DNA of 64,000 nt from a virus. Under the pieces are notes generated by a model, which saw only the letters and a program-made list of their open reading frames with translations, made no database searches and had not been told where the DNA came from. Positions 34,317 to 42,441 of this stretch are shown piece by piece. The position numbers and the translations under genes were made by a program. Where the stretch lies: IMG/VR virus record IMGVR_UViG_3300021373_002787, positions 1 through 64,000 of that record. One strand, given 5' to 3'. Within the stretch, counting starts at the first letter, position 1. The number at the start of each line of letters is the position of its first letter.

Positions 34317-34868
34317 TTATCTAAAGTCCGCTCTAACTTTAAACTTTCTATCTTTAATAATGTTATTCATCTCGTTAGAAAGGTAGGCTAAGATTTCCAT
34401 CTGAGCATTCTTAGCAGCTTCATCAACAGAATCTTCGGACATATATCTTGAAAAATCTTCCCAATTATTTGCAGTTTCTTTATACCAATCTTTAAACTCT
34501 TCAATTAGGTTCGTTGCTGGTACATCAAAACTCGGTAGTTCAATATATTCTTCATTGACTTTAGATTCATTAACTGTAAGTTCGTATCTGTACTTAAATG
34601 CTTTATCTGCTGTAGACTTTGACATCGTTTTAGCTTTGATGCCCATCTTTTTAAGTTTAGCTTCAGTTTCTTTGCGATCGTAATTATCTTCAAATCTTAA
34701 AACTAATTGATTACCCCAGTTTTCACTTTCGACATACTCAACAGAGTTTGCACCTATGCCATATGGGTTGTCTTTATACTTATTTACAAGATCTTGAAAT
34801 GTGATTGCCTCATTTGTAAGTTCACTAGCTTCATTTACAAATGATTCAAAGTTATTTAAGTGTTTCAT
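34317..34868 (-). CDS. Capsid-targeted cargo protein
   Basis: A 183-residue acidic protein. The targeting peptide is MKHLNNFESFVNE-A, followed by a second possible cut LTNE20-A. A segment ITFQDLVNKYKDN matches the start of the mature cargo at 27389. The middle alternates short strands and helices (LVLRFEDNYDRKETEAKLKK). The C-terminal half is helical. No family recognised. Twelve nucleotides separate it from the preceding gene's stop. Confidence 0.75.
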   Translation of the reverse strand: MKHLNNFESFVNEASELTNEAITFQDLVNKYKDNPYGIGANSVEYVESENWGNQLVLRFEDNYDRKETEAKLKKMGIKAKTMSKSTADKAFKYRYELTVNESKVNEEYIELPSFDVPATNLIEEFKDWYKETANNWEDFSRYMSEDSVDEAAKNAQMEILAYLSNEMNNIIKDRKFKVRADFR

Positions 34869-34879
34869 AATTATTTAAT

Positions 34880-35485
34880 TTATTTTACTTTAATTTCAGT
34901 TCTAATCTGTAAGGTCGATCTTCCTCCATAAATACCGATAACAAATGAAGGTATAATTTTATTTATGTCAAGCAAATATTGAAATGGAACAGCAGTTACC
35001 GGCAATTCTATAAACCAGACCCCATAATTATTATTAGCACTCATTTGATATTTTTTGAATGGTAATATTTTCACCAATTCGTTAATGATGTTTTCAACCT
35101 CTTGAGGGTATTCTCCAGTTTTGGCTTCATTTACAAAGGATTCAAAGTTATTTAAGTGTTTCATTTTTCTTTTCTTTTTTTTGTATTCCTCTTCTGCATC
35201 GCCTTGGCCTGCAGGAACATCACCAGAACCGTTCTCTGTAGATGTTGGAAGCTTGACTGGTCCGATTCCTCCGACGCTATCAATTGAGATATTTTCAACA
35301 ACCTCTGGGAGGCCTTCGTGTTTTGTTTCTGCAAAACCTTTTAATTGTTTTAGAGTCATACCACTGACAAGATCTTTTACTTTGTCTCTATAATCTGAAT
35401 CGACGTCCGAAATCTGCATATCGCCCTTTTTAACAGCGTATGCTACTCCCATTAATCTTTGCTGTGTTTTACTTTGACTTGGCAT
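34880..35485 (-). CDS. DUF3008-like protein fused in frame to a capsid-targeted cargo protein
   Basis: A 201-residue frame with two parts. Residues 1 to about 62 (SKTQQRLMGVAYAVKKG, then KGFAETKHEGLPE) match the DUF3008 type of small phage protein. At residue 108 (ATG at 35162-35164) a complete targeting peptide begins (MKHLNNFESFVNE-A), followed by a small cargo domain. The linker YKKKKRK is the translation of an A-rich leader of the kind that precedes every separate cargo gene. Either a stop codon was lost and the genes fused, or ribosomes also start inside at 35164. Protease cutting after VNE120 would separate the parts in the head. Confidence 0.75.
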   Translation of the reverse strand: MPSQSKTQQRLMGVAYAVKKGDMQISDVDSDYRDKVKDLVSGMTLKQLKGFAETKHEGLPEVVENISIDSVGGIGPVKLPTSTENGSGDVPAGQGDAEEEYKKKKRKMKHLNNFESFVNEAKTGEYPQEVENIINELVKILPFKKYQMSANNNYGVWFIELPVTAVPFQYLLDINKIIPSFVIGIYGGRSTLQIRTEIKVK

Positions 35486-35519
35486 TTACGAAATCTTCAT
35501 ATAGTTTTACGTGCTCTAT
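35469..35519 (-). pseudogene. Decayed capsid-targeting peptide
   Basis: Seventeen codons reading IEHVKLYEDFVNAKSK-stop, clearly related to MKHVKLFEQFVNEA. The start codon is now ATA, the cleavage Glu is lost, and the frame ends in TAA inside the start of the DUF3008-like gene, which is read in another frame. It looks like the remains of a cargo gene start. Confidence 0.7.
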
Positions 35520-35531
35520 TGTTTAAATATT

Positions 35532-35897
35532 TTATAGCTTTAGCCCTATCGAAATTGCAGTTACATATTCTTTGGCGTAAGCAGGTGATCTTTTAGATTT
35601 ACTTACAAATGGTAATTTCTTAATGCTTGATATGGCCCGCTTTACATCAAACTTATCTAATACATGGTTTCGTTCTGCTAGGTCTGTTGCCGTTGCCGTT
35701 AAATTATATCCACCAATTTTATTATCATAACTTGGCAAAGCTTGTATTTTCCAGTACATGTGTCCTGTTGCTTTATAAAGATCATCTTTGATTTCCTTTT
35801 TGTGGGCGTCTACTGCATCGACAACTTTTTTGTAATCTTCTCTGCTCATAGATTCATTTACGATTAAGAATTCTTCAAATAATTTTACGTGTTTCAT
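35532..35897 (-). CDS. Capsid-targeted cargo protein
   Basis: A 121-residue basic protein with targeting peptide MKHVKLFEEFLIVNE-S (two-residue insertion, predicted cut after VNE15). The mature part is a small alpha/beta domain: MSREDYKKVVDAVDAHKK helix, MYWKIQALPSYDN, GGYNLTATATDLAERN and a final basic strand AYAKEYVTAISIGLKL. No family recognised; small basic proteins delivered with phage DNA are often inhibitors of host nucleases or polymerases, which is only an analogy here. Confidence 0.75.
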   Translation of the reverse strand: MKHVKLFEEFLIVNESMSREDYKKVVDAVDAHKKEIKDDLYKATGHMYWKIQALPSYDNKIGGYNLTATATDLAERNHVLDKFDVKRAISSIKKLPFVSKSKRSPAYAKEYVTAISIGLKL

Positions 35898-35908
35898 TTT
35901 TATTTTGA

Positions 35909-36103
35909 TTAGAATTTTTGATATTTTGATGTAAAATCTATCATTTGGGGTCCCATTTTCCTAATAAAATCAATAGTTTGTTGAGATATATCTGAAGTGT
36001 TTTCTAAATAATCACAAGCTTCTTCAATTTCTTTCTTTAATGCTGATGTAGAGATTACCTTTGCTTCATTTACGAAATGTTCAAGTAATTTTACGTGTTT
36101 CAT
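35909..36103 (-). CDS. Small capsid-targeted cargo protein
   Basis: A 64-residue protein, the shortest of the set: MKHVKLLEHFVNE-A, then a helical 50-residue body (ALKKEIEEACDYLENT, IDFIRKMGPQMIDF). After the predicted cut only 51 residues remain. It is 11 nt from the gene at 35532 and 21 nt from the large gene upstream. Confidence 0.72.
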   Translation of the reverse strand: MKHVKLLEHFVNEAKVISTSALKKEIEEACDYLENTSDISQQTIDFIRKMGPQMIDFTSKYQKF

Positions 36104-36124
36104 TTTTATTAGTATAGTTTTTAA

Positions 36125-38221
36125 TTACCAAACGTAATCCATTTTTTTAATCTTAGAGATTCTGTCTTTAATTGACTTAGCGTAGTTCTTCACTTCTCTT
36201 GAATAGTAATTGCTACTATATCCTTCTTCTTCTTCACGCTTTGCTTGATTTGTATAGTCTACATATCTGTTAAAATCATCTAGAAGATTTTGCATTGCGT
36301 TTGAAGCATCTCTTAGTTTAACCTCACGGCCTTTAGGATCCTTTCCGATGATAACATCTCCCCATTTTCCTTTAGCACCAGTAGCTAAACCATCTTTAAT
36401 TTGAGAGGTAACTACATCAATTGCATTTAAGACTTCTTTATCGATAGGCATTTTAGCAGCTCTATCTGCTAGGATCATGTGGTATCTGTCAAGATTTTCT
36501 TTCTTAAAGTCTTTATCATTTTTAAACGCGATTGCTCCTTTTCTTGCAGTAGTTCTTTCATCACGTTTTGCCGAGGTAGAATATCTTGCTTTTAAAATGT
36601 CAAGATCAAGAACATATGCTCTATCAGCAAGTTCAGCTACTTTAGTAATACTTGAGATTCCAGATCCCCATGAGTCTCTAGCGTTAGATTTATTAAACCC
36701 AACAGCATCTTCTTTTTTAGATGTTTTTAATGTTCTATCTCTTGATCCTCCTAGTCTCCTTTGATATCCACTGGCAAGCCATTCATTTTTTCCATTAGTT
36801 GCACCTAATAGTGTGTTTGCGGGAATAGTTTTGTGCCAGGAGTCCGCTGCATATGGGTTCTCCTTTTCATTGGTTGTAAAATACAGATAAACCGCATTGT
36901 TTCTCTTTTCTTTTCTTGCTTCAACTGGATCCATTTCGATAATATCTACATCTTGGATTTTATCAAGTTGAATCTTTGCCATACCGTAGAACACTTTAGC
37001 AAAATCTTTTTGCATAGAGCTTGCGCCCGTTAAGATTGACTGTAACTTCATTGATTGAAATGCTTCTGCAATCATCTCTTCAGATTCATTAACTGACTCT
37101 TTTAGTGTTTCAACGAATTCATTAAATGATTCGTATATAAAATTATTTTTCATTTCTTTATTATTTTTATTATTTTTTGATTCAAATGTTCCTGTTGATG
37201 CTAGGTTGTAAAGGTGGTCGGCAATCTTTTTAGCTTTTGAACCTTTATGTCCATAAGTTGCAACTGTTTCTTCAGCCTCTTCGGGCATCATCTCTGTTAA
37301 TTCCCACGGATCAAACTCATCCATTAAATCATTTAAGATTTGTTTAGCCTCTTTTTCAAATTTATCAGCTTCGTTAACAAAAGATTCATCGAAGTTCCAT
37401 CCTGTAATTTCTTCTTCAGGGATATCAATGTAATCCATTAAATACTCTGCAAACTCTTCTGCATCATCTCTATTCTTAAATTCGAATGTATTGGCAGAAG
37501 TCATCTTACCCATTTTAGAGTAATCAACTCTAAATGCTTCACCAGCTTCTCTAGCGTATCTTACAGACACTTCAATTGCTGGCTTTTTGGATTTAGATAG
37601 GTGGGTAGGTTTTTTATGTTTTTTTAACCAATCGGTCTCGTGAAGTTGATCATCATCTTCTTCGTCTTCAACACCATCGCCGTCCTCATCATCGATTACG
37701 CTAGCATCAAGGCCAGTTCCTCTAGGTACACCAATTGTATCTGCTAGGGCTCCTGTAAGTCCTGGAGCCAGCTTTTTAGCTAGGTTTGGAGCTTTTTCCT
37801 CTAACTCTTCTTCTAGCTCTTCTGAGTTTTCTTTAATTGTAACTGGGAAAGTTTCTCCGTCAAATTCAAATTCTTCTTTACCTTCGTCTTTTGCTTTCTT
37901 AGCGGCAGCTACAAACGCTCTTCCTTCTTCAATGATTGCAATTTGCGAAAGCGCTCTTTTTCCAAATGTAGAAAGCGAGATACCTTCTTCCGAAACGTTA
38001 AAGTATTTTGTATTTCTTCTGATCCACTTTGAAGAATCTTTAGAATATTCTTTTAAGATTGCATCAAATTCTTCCTGCGTAATTTTTCCGTCGGCAATTG
38101 CTTCAAGCATTTTATTTCTAACTCTAGCGCTTTTTCCAACTTGTACTGCAGGGTGATTTTCAGTGTATCTTCTCTTAAGGGTTATTTTACTTCCCTCATT
38201 TAAAAAATCTTGAAAATTCAT
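36125..38221 (-). CDS. Large mosaic capsid-targeted protein (possible polyprotein)
   Basis: A 698-residue protein with at least three targeting-like units. It starts MNFQDFLNE-G. At 278-285 it has DESFVNE-A followed by DKFEKEAKQ, like the DKKIEKEAKKWW of the small cargo at 42175. At 357 an internal ATG (37151-37153) starts KNNFIYESFNEFVETL with VNE379-S; the residues before it, SKNNKNNKE, look like a translated A-rich leader. Residues 95-130 (IIEEGRAFVAAAKKA...FEFDGETFPVT) share a motif with the gene at 44322. No enzyme motif recognised in the basic C-terminal 320 residues. A GATATATAAA promoter lies 21 nt upstream. Confidence 0.72.
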   Translation of the reverse strand: MNFQDFLNEGSKITLKRRYTENHPAVQVGKSARVRNKMLEAIADGKITQEEFDAILKEYSKDSSKWIRRNTKYFNVSEEGISLSTFGKRALSQIAIIEEGRAFVAAAKKAKDEGKEEFEFDGETFPVTIKENSEELEEELEEKAPNLAKKLAPGLTGALADTIGVPRGTGLDASVIDDEDGDGVEDEEDDDQLHETDWLKKHKKPTHLSKSKKPAIEVSVRYAREAGEAFRVDYSKMGKMTSANTFEFKNRDDAEEFAEYLMDYIDIPEEEITGWNFDESFVNEADKFEKEAKQILNDLMDEFDPWELTEMMPEEAEETVATYGHKGSKAKKIADHLYNLASTGTFESKNNKNNKEMKNNFIYESFNEFVETLKESVNESEEMIAEAFQSMKLQSILTGASSMQKDFAKVFYGMAKIQLDKIQDVDIIEMDPVEARKEKRNNAVYLYFTTNEKENPYAADSWHKTIPANTLLGATNGKNEWLASGYQRRLGGSRDRTLKTSKKEDAVGFNKSNARDSWGSGISSITKVAELADRAYVLDLDILKARYSTSAKRDERTTARKGAIAFKNDKDFKKENLDRYHMILADRAAKMPIDKEVLNAIDVVTSQIKDGLATGAKGKWGDVIIGKDPKGREVKLRDASNAMQNLLDDFNRYVDYTNQAKREEEEGYSSNYYSREVKNYAKSIKDRISKIKKMDYVW

Positions 38222-38242
38222 ATTTAATTGTTTCTTTGTTTT

Positions 38243-38252
38243 TTTATATATC
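38243..38252 (-). promoter_or_regulatory. Putative late promoter GATATATAAA
   Basis: Exact consensus, 21 nt from the ATG at 38221. It encodes the final Asp-Ile-stop of the upstream gene, as at 4644 and 46307. Confidence 0.65.
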
Positions 38253-39509
38253 TTTCTTAACTAAGAACTGAGAAAACGTAAGAAGATTCGACTCATCGAT
38301 AGGACTCTCTTGTGTTTTTAACTTTTGATGGTTCAAATAAGTCTTAAAAGGCATTACGCTTGATTCGTTACTCTTTAACATAACAATTGCCTCAATTTTA
38401 TCGACAATTGTATTGATTTGCTCCATTAAGTCTGCATTTATAATATCAGTCTCTTTTGCTCTTTTCTTTCTAAATGAACCAATTGCAATCTTATATAGTT
38501 CTGAAAGAACCCTATTGTTTACGTATTCAATTGTCTTTTCGTTCTTGATAAATTTAGTATTCAATTCAAATTCAGGTCGATCACTAAAGTCTGCGGAATC
38601 AAAACTAACACCAACATATTTTGCTGCATTCTCATTAACATATGCGTTAAATACATTTGAAATTAGTTCAATGTATCTCTCGTCTGCTTGGTCTGATTCA
38701 AGTTGAATATTATCAACATCATATTCAGAAAAGAACTCAACTAGGTCTAATAGTGAAATTTGATATGTGTCGCTTGGTTTTCTAGACTCACTAACCTCAG
38801 TTTTTGTTCCACTAAGTTTAAAGTTTTTTACCGTCTTGCCATCAAAGAAATTAATAACTAAAGAATCAATATCTCCATCAAGATCTTCATTAAGAGCCGT
38901 CTTACTTAACGAATTATTAAAAATGTTATATGCTCTTCTGGTAAAACTTAACGCTTCATATGCTTGATTTCTTTCGGCATCACTCATTTCTAATAGTTTT
39001 ACTAGCTCATCTTTCTGATGAGAACTCAATACTCCTTTAAAAACAACCTGTGGTCTTTGAACATCTAATTTATCTGCCCATTCAAAAAGAACCTTTGGGT
39101 CTCTAATAACCTTCTTTATTAGTGTATTGTCTAGAGGGTTCATTACCTGAATATGTGTTAAGATAAGCCCGTTCTTTGGTGTTTGATCGTATTTAATGTC
39201 AATTGTTTGACTGTCTGTCATGTAGTCAAAACCAAACTTCCAGTCAAGCGGCATTTCAGCCTTTGTCACGTCGTCAACCGATTCAAAATATTTAATTGCA
39301 TTCTCATAATATTTAGCGATTGTGCGATCTACTTTATCCAACGGCTTCTTTTTACCACTCTTAAAATAGGTGTAACCAACTGAATCGTTTTGAACGTGAA
39401 ACGAAGATGCCTGTACTTTTTCAGTAACAACACATGGAGACTTTAGCATCTCCATAAAATCTTCTCTATTCGTTGATTCAAAATATGTATGTAAGCTTTG
39501 TAGTGCCAT
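38244..39509 (-). CDS. Divergent ligase/nucleotidyltransferase-fold protein, putative
   Basis: A 421-residue protein, not firmly recognised. SPCVVTEKVQASSFHVQND near residue 25 resembles ligase motif I (E-K-x-D-G), with VQA in place of the usual x-D-G; a basic stretch FKSGKKKPLDK follows, and WKFGFDYMTDSQTIDIKY with GLILTHIQV fits the positions of motifs III and IIIa. The rest is helical and acidic. If it is a ligase-fold protein, the altered motif I makes catalysis doubtful. The start SLHTYFESTNRE loosely resembles a targeting peptide but lacks the consensus. The neighbouring gene at 43032 has the same order of elements with intact motifs. Confidence 0.45.
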   Translation of the reverse strand: MALQSLHTYFESTNREDFMEMLKSPCVVTEKVQASSFHVQNDSVGYTYFKSGKKKPLDKVDRTIAKYYENAIKYFESVDDVTKAEMPLDWKFGFDYMTDSQTIDIKYDQTPKNGLILTHIQVMNPLDNTLIKKVIRDPKVLFEWADKLDVQRPQVVFKGVLSSHQKDELVKLLEMSDAERNQAYEALSFTRRAYNIFNNSLSKTALNEDLDGDIDSLVINFFDGKTVKNFKLSGTKTEVSESRKPSDTYQISLLDLVEFFSEYDVDNIQLESDQADERYIELISNVFNAYVNENAAKYVGVSFDSADFSDRPEFELNTKFIKNEKTIEYVNNRVLSELYKIAIGSFRKKRAKETDIINADLMEQINTIVDKIEAIVMLKSNESSVMPFKTYLNHQKLKTQESPIDESNLLTFSQFLVKKDI

Positions 39510-39516
39510 AGTTTTA

Positions 39517-40632
39517 TTATTTAGCGATGTCTTCTGGTAGAGGCAGACCTGACATTCCTAGTTTAACTTCAAATTCTTTAAAGATCTCATCTCTCTTTTT
39601 AGGAAACTTAAACATTGATGAGTTAATTAAATCTCTTAAACTCTCATATGTCATTAAATCACTTACTTTTGCGCCATCGAAGAGAAGGTCTGCTATCTCT
39701 TCTGGTAGTCTTGTAATTTCTTTATCGAATTCTTTTAGTAACTTTGCGTTTTTAACCAATCCTCTCTTACCAACAAATGATTTACGAACCTTTACAACTC
39801 CTTGATTCAAGCGAATTACATATGCTTCGTACTCTTTTGTTTCTCCCTCTTCTGTTTGATCTATAATCTCAACAAATGATTTACCAATTGCCGACATTAG
39901 GAGGATGTTTCTATATGCACCTTTATATTTTGACTCGTCTTTTGTAAAGTCTGGAGAGTGGTACATAAATCTACTCCAATTAATATCTCTTGATAACATT
40001 AGGTCGACTTGACCTACTCCATTATTTGATTTACCCTCAATAGGAGCAGCGATTGATACCTGCTGGAATCCTACAGCCATTGAGGTGTCTAACCCTTTTT
40101 CTTTCAATAAATCATTCATATCGAAAAGAACTTTAGCCAGTGAAGTGTCTAAGTGTCCTGCAATCTTATCGGCAGAAACAGCAATATCAATATCTCCGCT
40201 AGTCTCTCCTGGATTCTTTTTTCCAGCGCTTCCAATAACTGCAGCATCCTCTCCGATACCAGCAATTCCAATATGAGGAAAAACATTTTTCTCGATCCAT
40301 TCTAGAGTTGCTGCAACTTCATGTTGTTCAAATGGTCTGGACTGTGCAATTGCATTACCACTTTCACTTACAAACTGTTCAAACGCAGCTGCAACATATT
40401 TACGACCGTGTTTATTATGTAATATGTCTGAGATTAGACCTTCTTTGTCAATCCCTTTAGGGTTACCAATTTTATAACTTAGCGACCACATCTTTCTTAA
40501 TTCAGCAGTTGACGTCTTTTTAAGTTTTTTGTACTCTCTGCGGATTGATTCAGGATCCCTCTTTGAAGAAAAGTTTGATCGCGGAATCTTATCTTCACTT
40601 ACAAACTGTTCAAATAATTTAACGTATTTCAT
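39517..40632 (-). CDS. Capsid-targeted nucleotidyltransferase (pol-beta superfamily), double targeting unit
   Basis: A 371-residue protein starting MKYVKLFEQFVSE-D. A second copy of the peptide is embedded at about 80-91 (YVAAAFEQFVSE-S), whose DNA still matches other cargo starts, so this is an in-frame fusion of two cargo genes. The first unit (14-79) is a small helical basic domain. The second has the nucleotidyltransferase active site: GSAGKKNPGETSGDIDIAV (Gly-Ser at 134-135, Asp147 and Asp149) and a third Asp in VGQVDLML. This superfamily transfers NMP to proteins, RNA or antibiotics. After cleavage the enzyme would be free inside the head and could be delivered to the host. Confidence 0.78.
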   Translation of the reverse strand: MKYVKLFEQFVSEDKIPRSNFSSKRDPESIRREYKKLKKTSTAELRKMWSLSYKIGNPKGIDKEGLISDILHNKHGRKYVAAAFEQFVSESGNAIAQSRPFEQHEVAATLEWIEKNVFPHIGIAGIGEDAAVIGSAGKKNPGETSGDIDIAVSADKIAGHLDTSLAKVLFDMNDLLKEKGLDTSMAVGFQQVSIAAPIEGKSNNGVGQVDLMLSRDINWSRFMYHSPDFTKDESKYKGAYRNILLMSAIGKSFVEIIDQTEEGETKEYEAYVIRLNQGVVKVRKSFVGKRGLVKNAKLLKEFDKEITRLPEEIADLLFDGAKVSDLMTYESLRDLINSSMFKFPKKRDEIFKEFEVKLGMSGLPLPEDIAK

Positions 40633-40640
40633 CTCTATTT

Positions 40641-40994
40641 TTACTTATTATGATATTCTATTTGGTCTTTTAAAAATTCCTTAATTGTTGGAATTACATC
40701 ATCTTCAGAATTAATTTCATCAGCCCAGTTGTCATCACCAAAAACCTCTCCATTTCTAAAAAATCGAATAGATCCGTAATCACGATCATTATCTTTGTAT
40801 TTAGGTCCAGTCAGAATATAATCCATTCTATTTGCCAGAATTCCCTCTTTTTCAATAGTTGCCGGATACCCAGCCTTTTTAAGTATCTTAGCCGCTTTTC
40901 TCAGGTTTAATTTTACACCTCTATCTCTTCCTACTTCTTTAGCAGTTATCGTGTATTCACCTATAAACTGCTCAAATAATTTAACGTATCTCAT
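40641..40994 (-). CDS. Capsid-targeted cargo protein
   Basis: A 117-residue basic protein: MRYVKLFEQFIGE-Y targeting peptide, then TAKEVGRDRGVKLNLRKAAK, a helix, and a beta segment (MDYILTGPKYKDND, GSIRFFRNGEVFGDD). No family recognised. An 8-nt gap separates it from the nucleotidyltransferase gene that follows it. Confidence 0.74.
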   Translation of the reverse strand: MRYVKLFEQFIGEYTITAKEVGRDRGVKLNLRKAAKILKKAGYPATIEKEGILANRMDYILTGPKYKDNDRDYGSIRFFRNGEVFGDDNWADEINSEDDVIPTIKEFLKDQIEYHNK

Positions 40995-41060
40995 TATTAG
41001 TTGTTTGTTTTTAATTACAGTACTAATATAATTAAAAAGTCTGACATAAAAAATTCTGGC

Positions 41061-41666
41061 TTATTTTATTATGTGTTTTCTTAATTTGTCATAGTATTTA
41101 TAAAGATATTTCGGCACCATCTTTTCGAATGCTTCTCTATCATCATTTGCAAGTGCTTCTCTAGTCTTTGTACCGCTAGGTCCTCCTTCTGCTCTTGCAT
41201 CTACCATTTCTAGTTTAAAATCCGGATGTACAACCGTATCGGTCTTTGGTCCAGTAACATATTTAATCTGTGGTGTGTATGCCTTGATTCTGTCGCTTCC
41301 AGCACCTACACCAACAGTCTCATATCCTTGCTCTCTTAAGAATCTAACAAACCAAGGAATTACTGTTCTACCATAGCTATTTGGGTAAATAAAGAAATCT
41401 GCGATCTCCTTCTCGTTCTTTGCAACCTCTTGTCCAATTTGAAGTAGAAGGCTTTCTGGGAATGGAGACTCTTCACGCTTTGAAACTATTTGCATCGCAA
41501 CTACTGGCTTACCAAACATTTTGGCAGCATTTTTAAGGGCTGCGATATGTCCATTATGAAATGGCTGGAATCTACCAGGCATTACCACGACTTCAGTACC
41601 CTCAATTGGTTGAGTGGTGTCTACCGCCTCACTAATAAACTGCTCGAATAGTTTTACGTGTTTCAT
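41061..41666 (-). CDS. Capsid-targeted nucleotidylyltransferase (NMNAT-like)
   Basis: A 201-residue protein: targeting peptide MKHVKLFEQFISE-A, then a complete Rossmann-type nucleotidylyltransferase domain. VVMPGRFQPFHNGH (about 27-40) carries the (H/T)xGH motif, and PSGTKTREAL near the C-terminus is the second nucleotide-binding motif (S-x-T-x-x-R type). VGVGAGSDRIKAYTPQ fits the adenylyl site. This size and pattern are those of archaeal-type NMN adenylyltransferase, which makes NAD from NMN and ATP; other NMP transfers are possible. Finding it behind a head-targeting peptide suggests that the enzyme is packaged and injected. Confidence 0.85.
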   Translation of the reverse strand: MKHVKLFEQFISEAVDTTQPIEGTEVVVMPGRFQPFHNGHIAALKNAAKMFGKPVVAMQIVSKREESPFPESLLLQIGQEVAKNEKEIADFFIYPNSYGRTVIPWFVRFLREQGYETVGVGAGSDRIKAYTPQIKYVTGPKTDTVVHPDFKLEMVDARAEGGPSGTKTREALANDDREAFEKMVPKYLYKYYDKLRKHIIK

Positions 41667-41685
41667 CTTTTTCTTTATTTTTTGC

Positions 41686-42132
41686 TTAGCCTATATAATA
41701 GCTACTAGATTTATCTATATTAAGTTCTTTACCATAGTCATCAGTAAATGCATTGTATGGTTTTTTAGCACTTAGTGAAAATGAATTTGCGTCAATTTCT
41801 TGGATTAAGAAATGTAAAGATTCTACTCTAGCCATTCTTTCTAAACCTGGTCTAATAGTTTCTATAGCTTGGTCAATATCAAACCCATCTTTGGCGTTAA
41901 ATGTCATAAATGTTTTAGAACCTGGTTTAATTGTAACTCTACTAGTTGATAAAGATTGAATATCACTAGGTTTTACGAATTTTTTAACCGATGAAACAAA
42001 ACCCTTTGAATTTTTCCATGGCATATAATTAGTAGATGCTCCTATTCCACCTGCTCTCATTTCAGTATCGCGGTCTACTCCATAGTACTCGGCTTCATTT
42101 ACAAATTGTTCAAATAGTTTTACGTGTTTCAT
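41686..42132 (-). CDS. Capsid-targeted cargo protein
   Basis: A 148-residue protein: MKHVKLFEQFVNE-A, then a mature part with YYGVDRDTEMRAGGIGAS, a Lys/Ser-rich strand region and a helix DIDQAIETIRPGLERMARV. No family recognised. It is 19 nt upstream of the NMNAT-like gene, in the same direction, with the usual A/T-rich leader. Confidence 0.74.
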   Translation of the reverse strand: MKHVKLFEQFVNEAEYYGVDRDTEMRAGGIGASTNYMPWKNSKGFVSSVKKFVKPSDIQSLSTSRVTIKPGSKTFMTFNAKDGFDIDQAIETIRPGLERMARVESLHFLIQEIDANSFSLSAKKPYNAFTDDYGKELNIDKSSSYYIG

Positions 42133-42174
42133 TTTGATGCTATATTTTATTTAAATTAGATGTTTTCCAGCTTT

Positions 42175-42432
42175 CTAACATCTGCACATCGCATAACCTA
42201 GAACGTTTTCAACATATGATTCTAATTCTTCTATAGTAGCATATATTTCATCTGGATCTGTATTTGGATCGTAAAGACCTTTATCCATTAAATAGTCAAT
42301 AAACATGTCCATGTCTTCGTTATCCCAAACATCTCTTCCTTTCATTGTTTTAGCCCACCATTTTTTAGCCTCTTTCTCGATTTTCTTATCGGCTTCATTT
42401 ACAAATTGTTCGAATAGTTTTATGTGTTTCAT
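42175..42432 (-). CDS. Small capsid-targeted cargo protein, copy A of a duplicate
   Basis: An 85-residue protein: MKHIKLFEQFVNE-A, then DKKIEKEAKKWWAKTMKGRD and DMDMFIDYLMDKGLYDPN, a helical acidic/basic domain. It is a close paralogue of the gene at 42775-43023 (same first 30 residues bar three, same central helix). The end differs (GYAMCRC here, GYEFDY there). No family recognised. Confidence 0.76.
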   Translation of the reverse strand: MKHIKLFEQFVNEADKKIEKEAKKWWAKTMKGRDVWDNEDMDMFIDYLMDKGLYDPNTDPDEIYATIEELESYVENVLGYAMCRC

Positions 42433-42441
42433 TGCTTCTTT

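Noticed and set aside
41035-41063. Possible terminator after the NMNAT-like gene (AAGCCAGA...GTCAGACTTTTT on the minus strand)
   Set aside because: The stem has two mismatches in eight pairs. It may be a weak terminator, but the evidence is below the level of the others.
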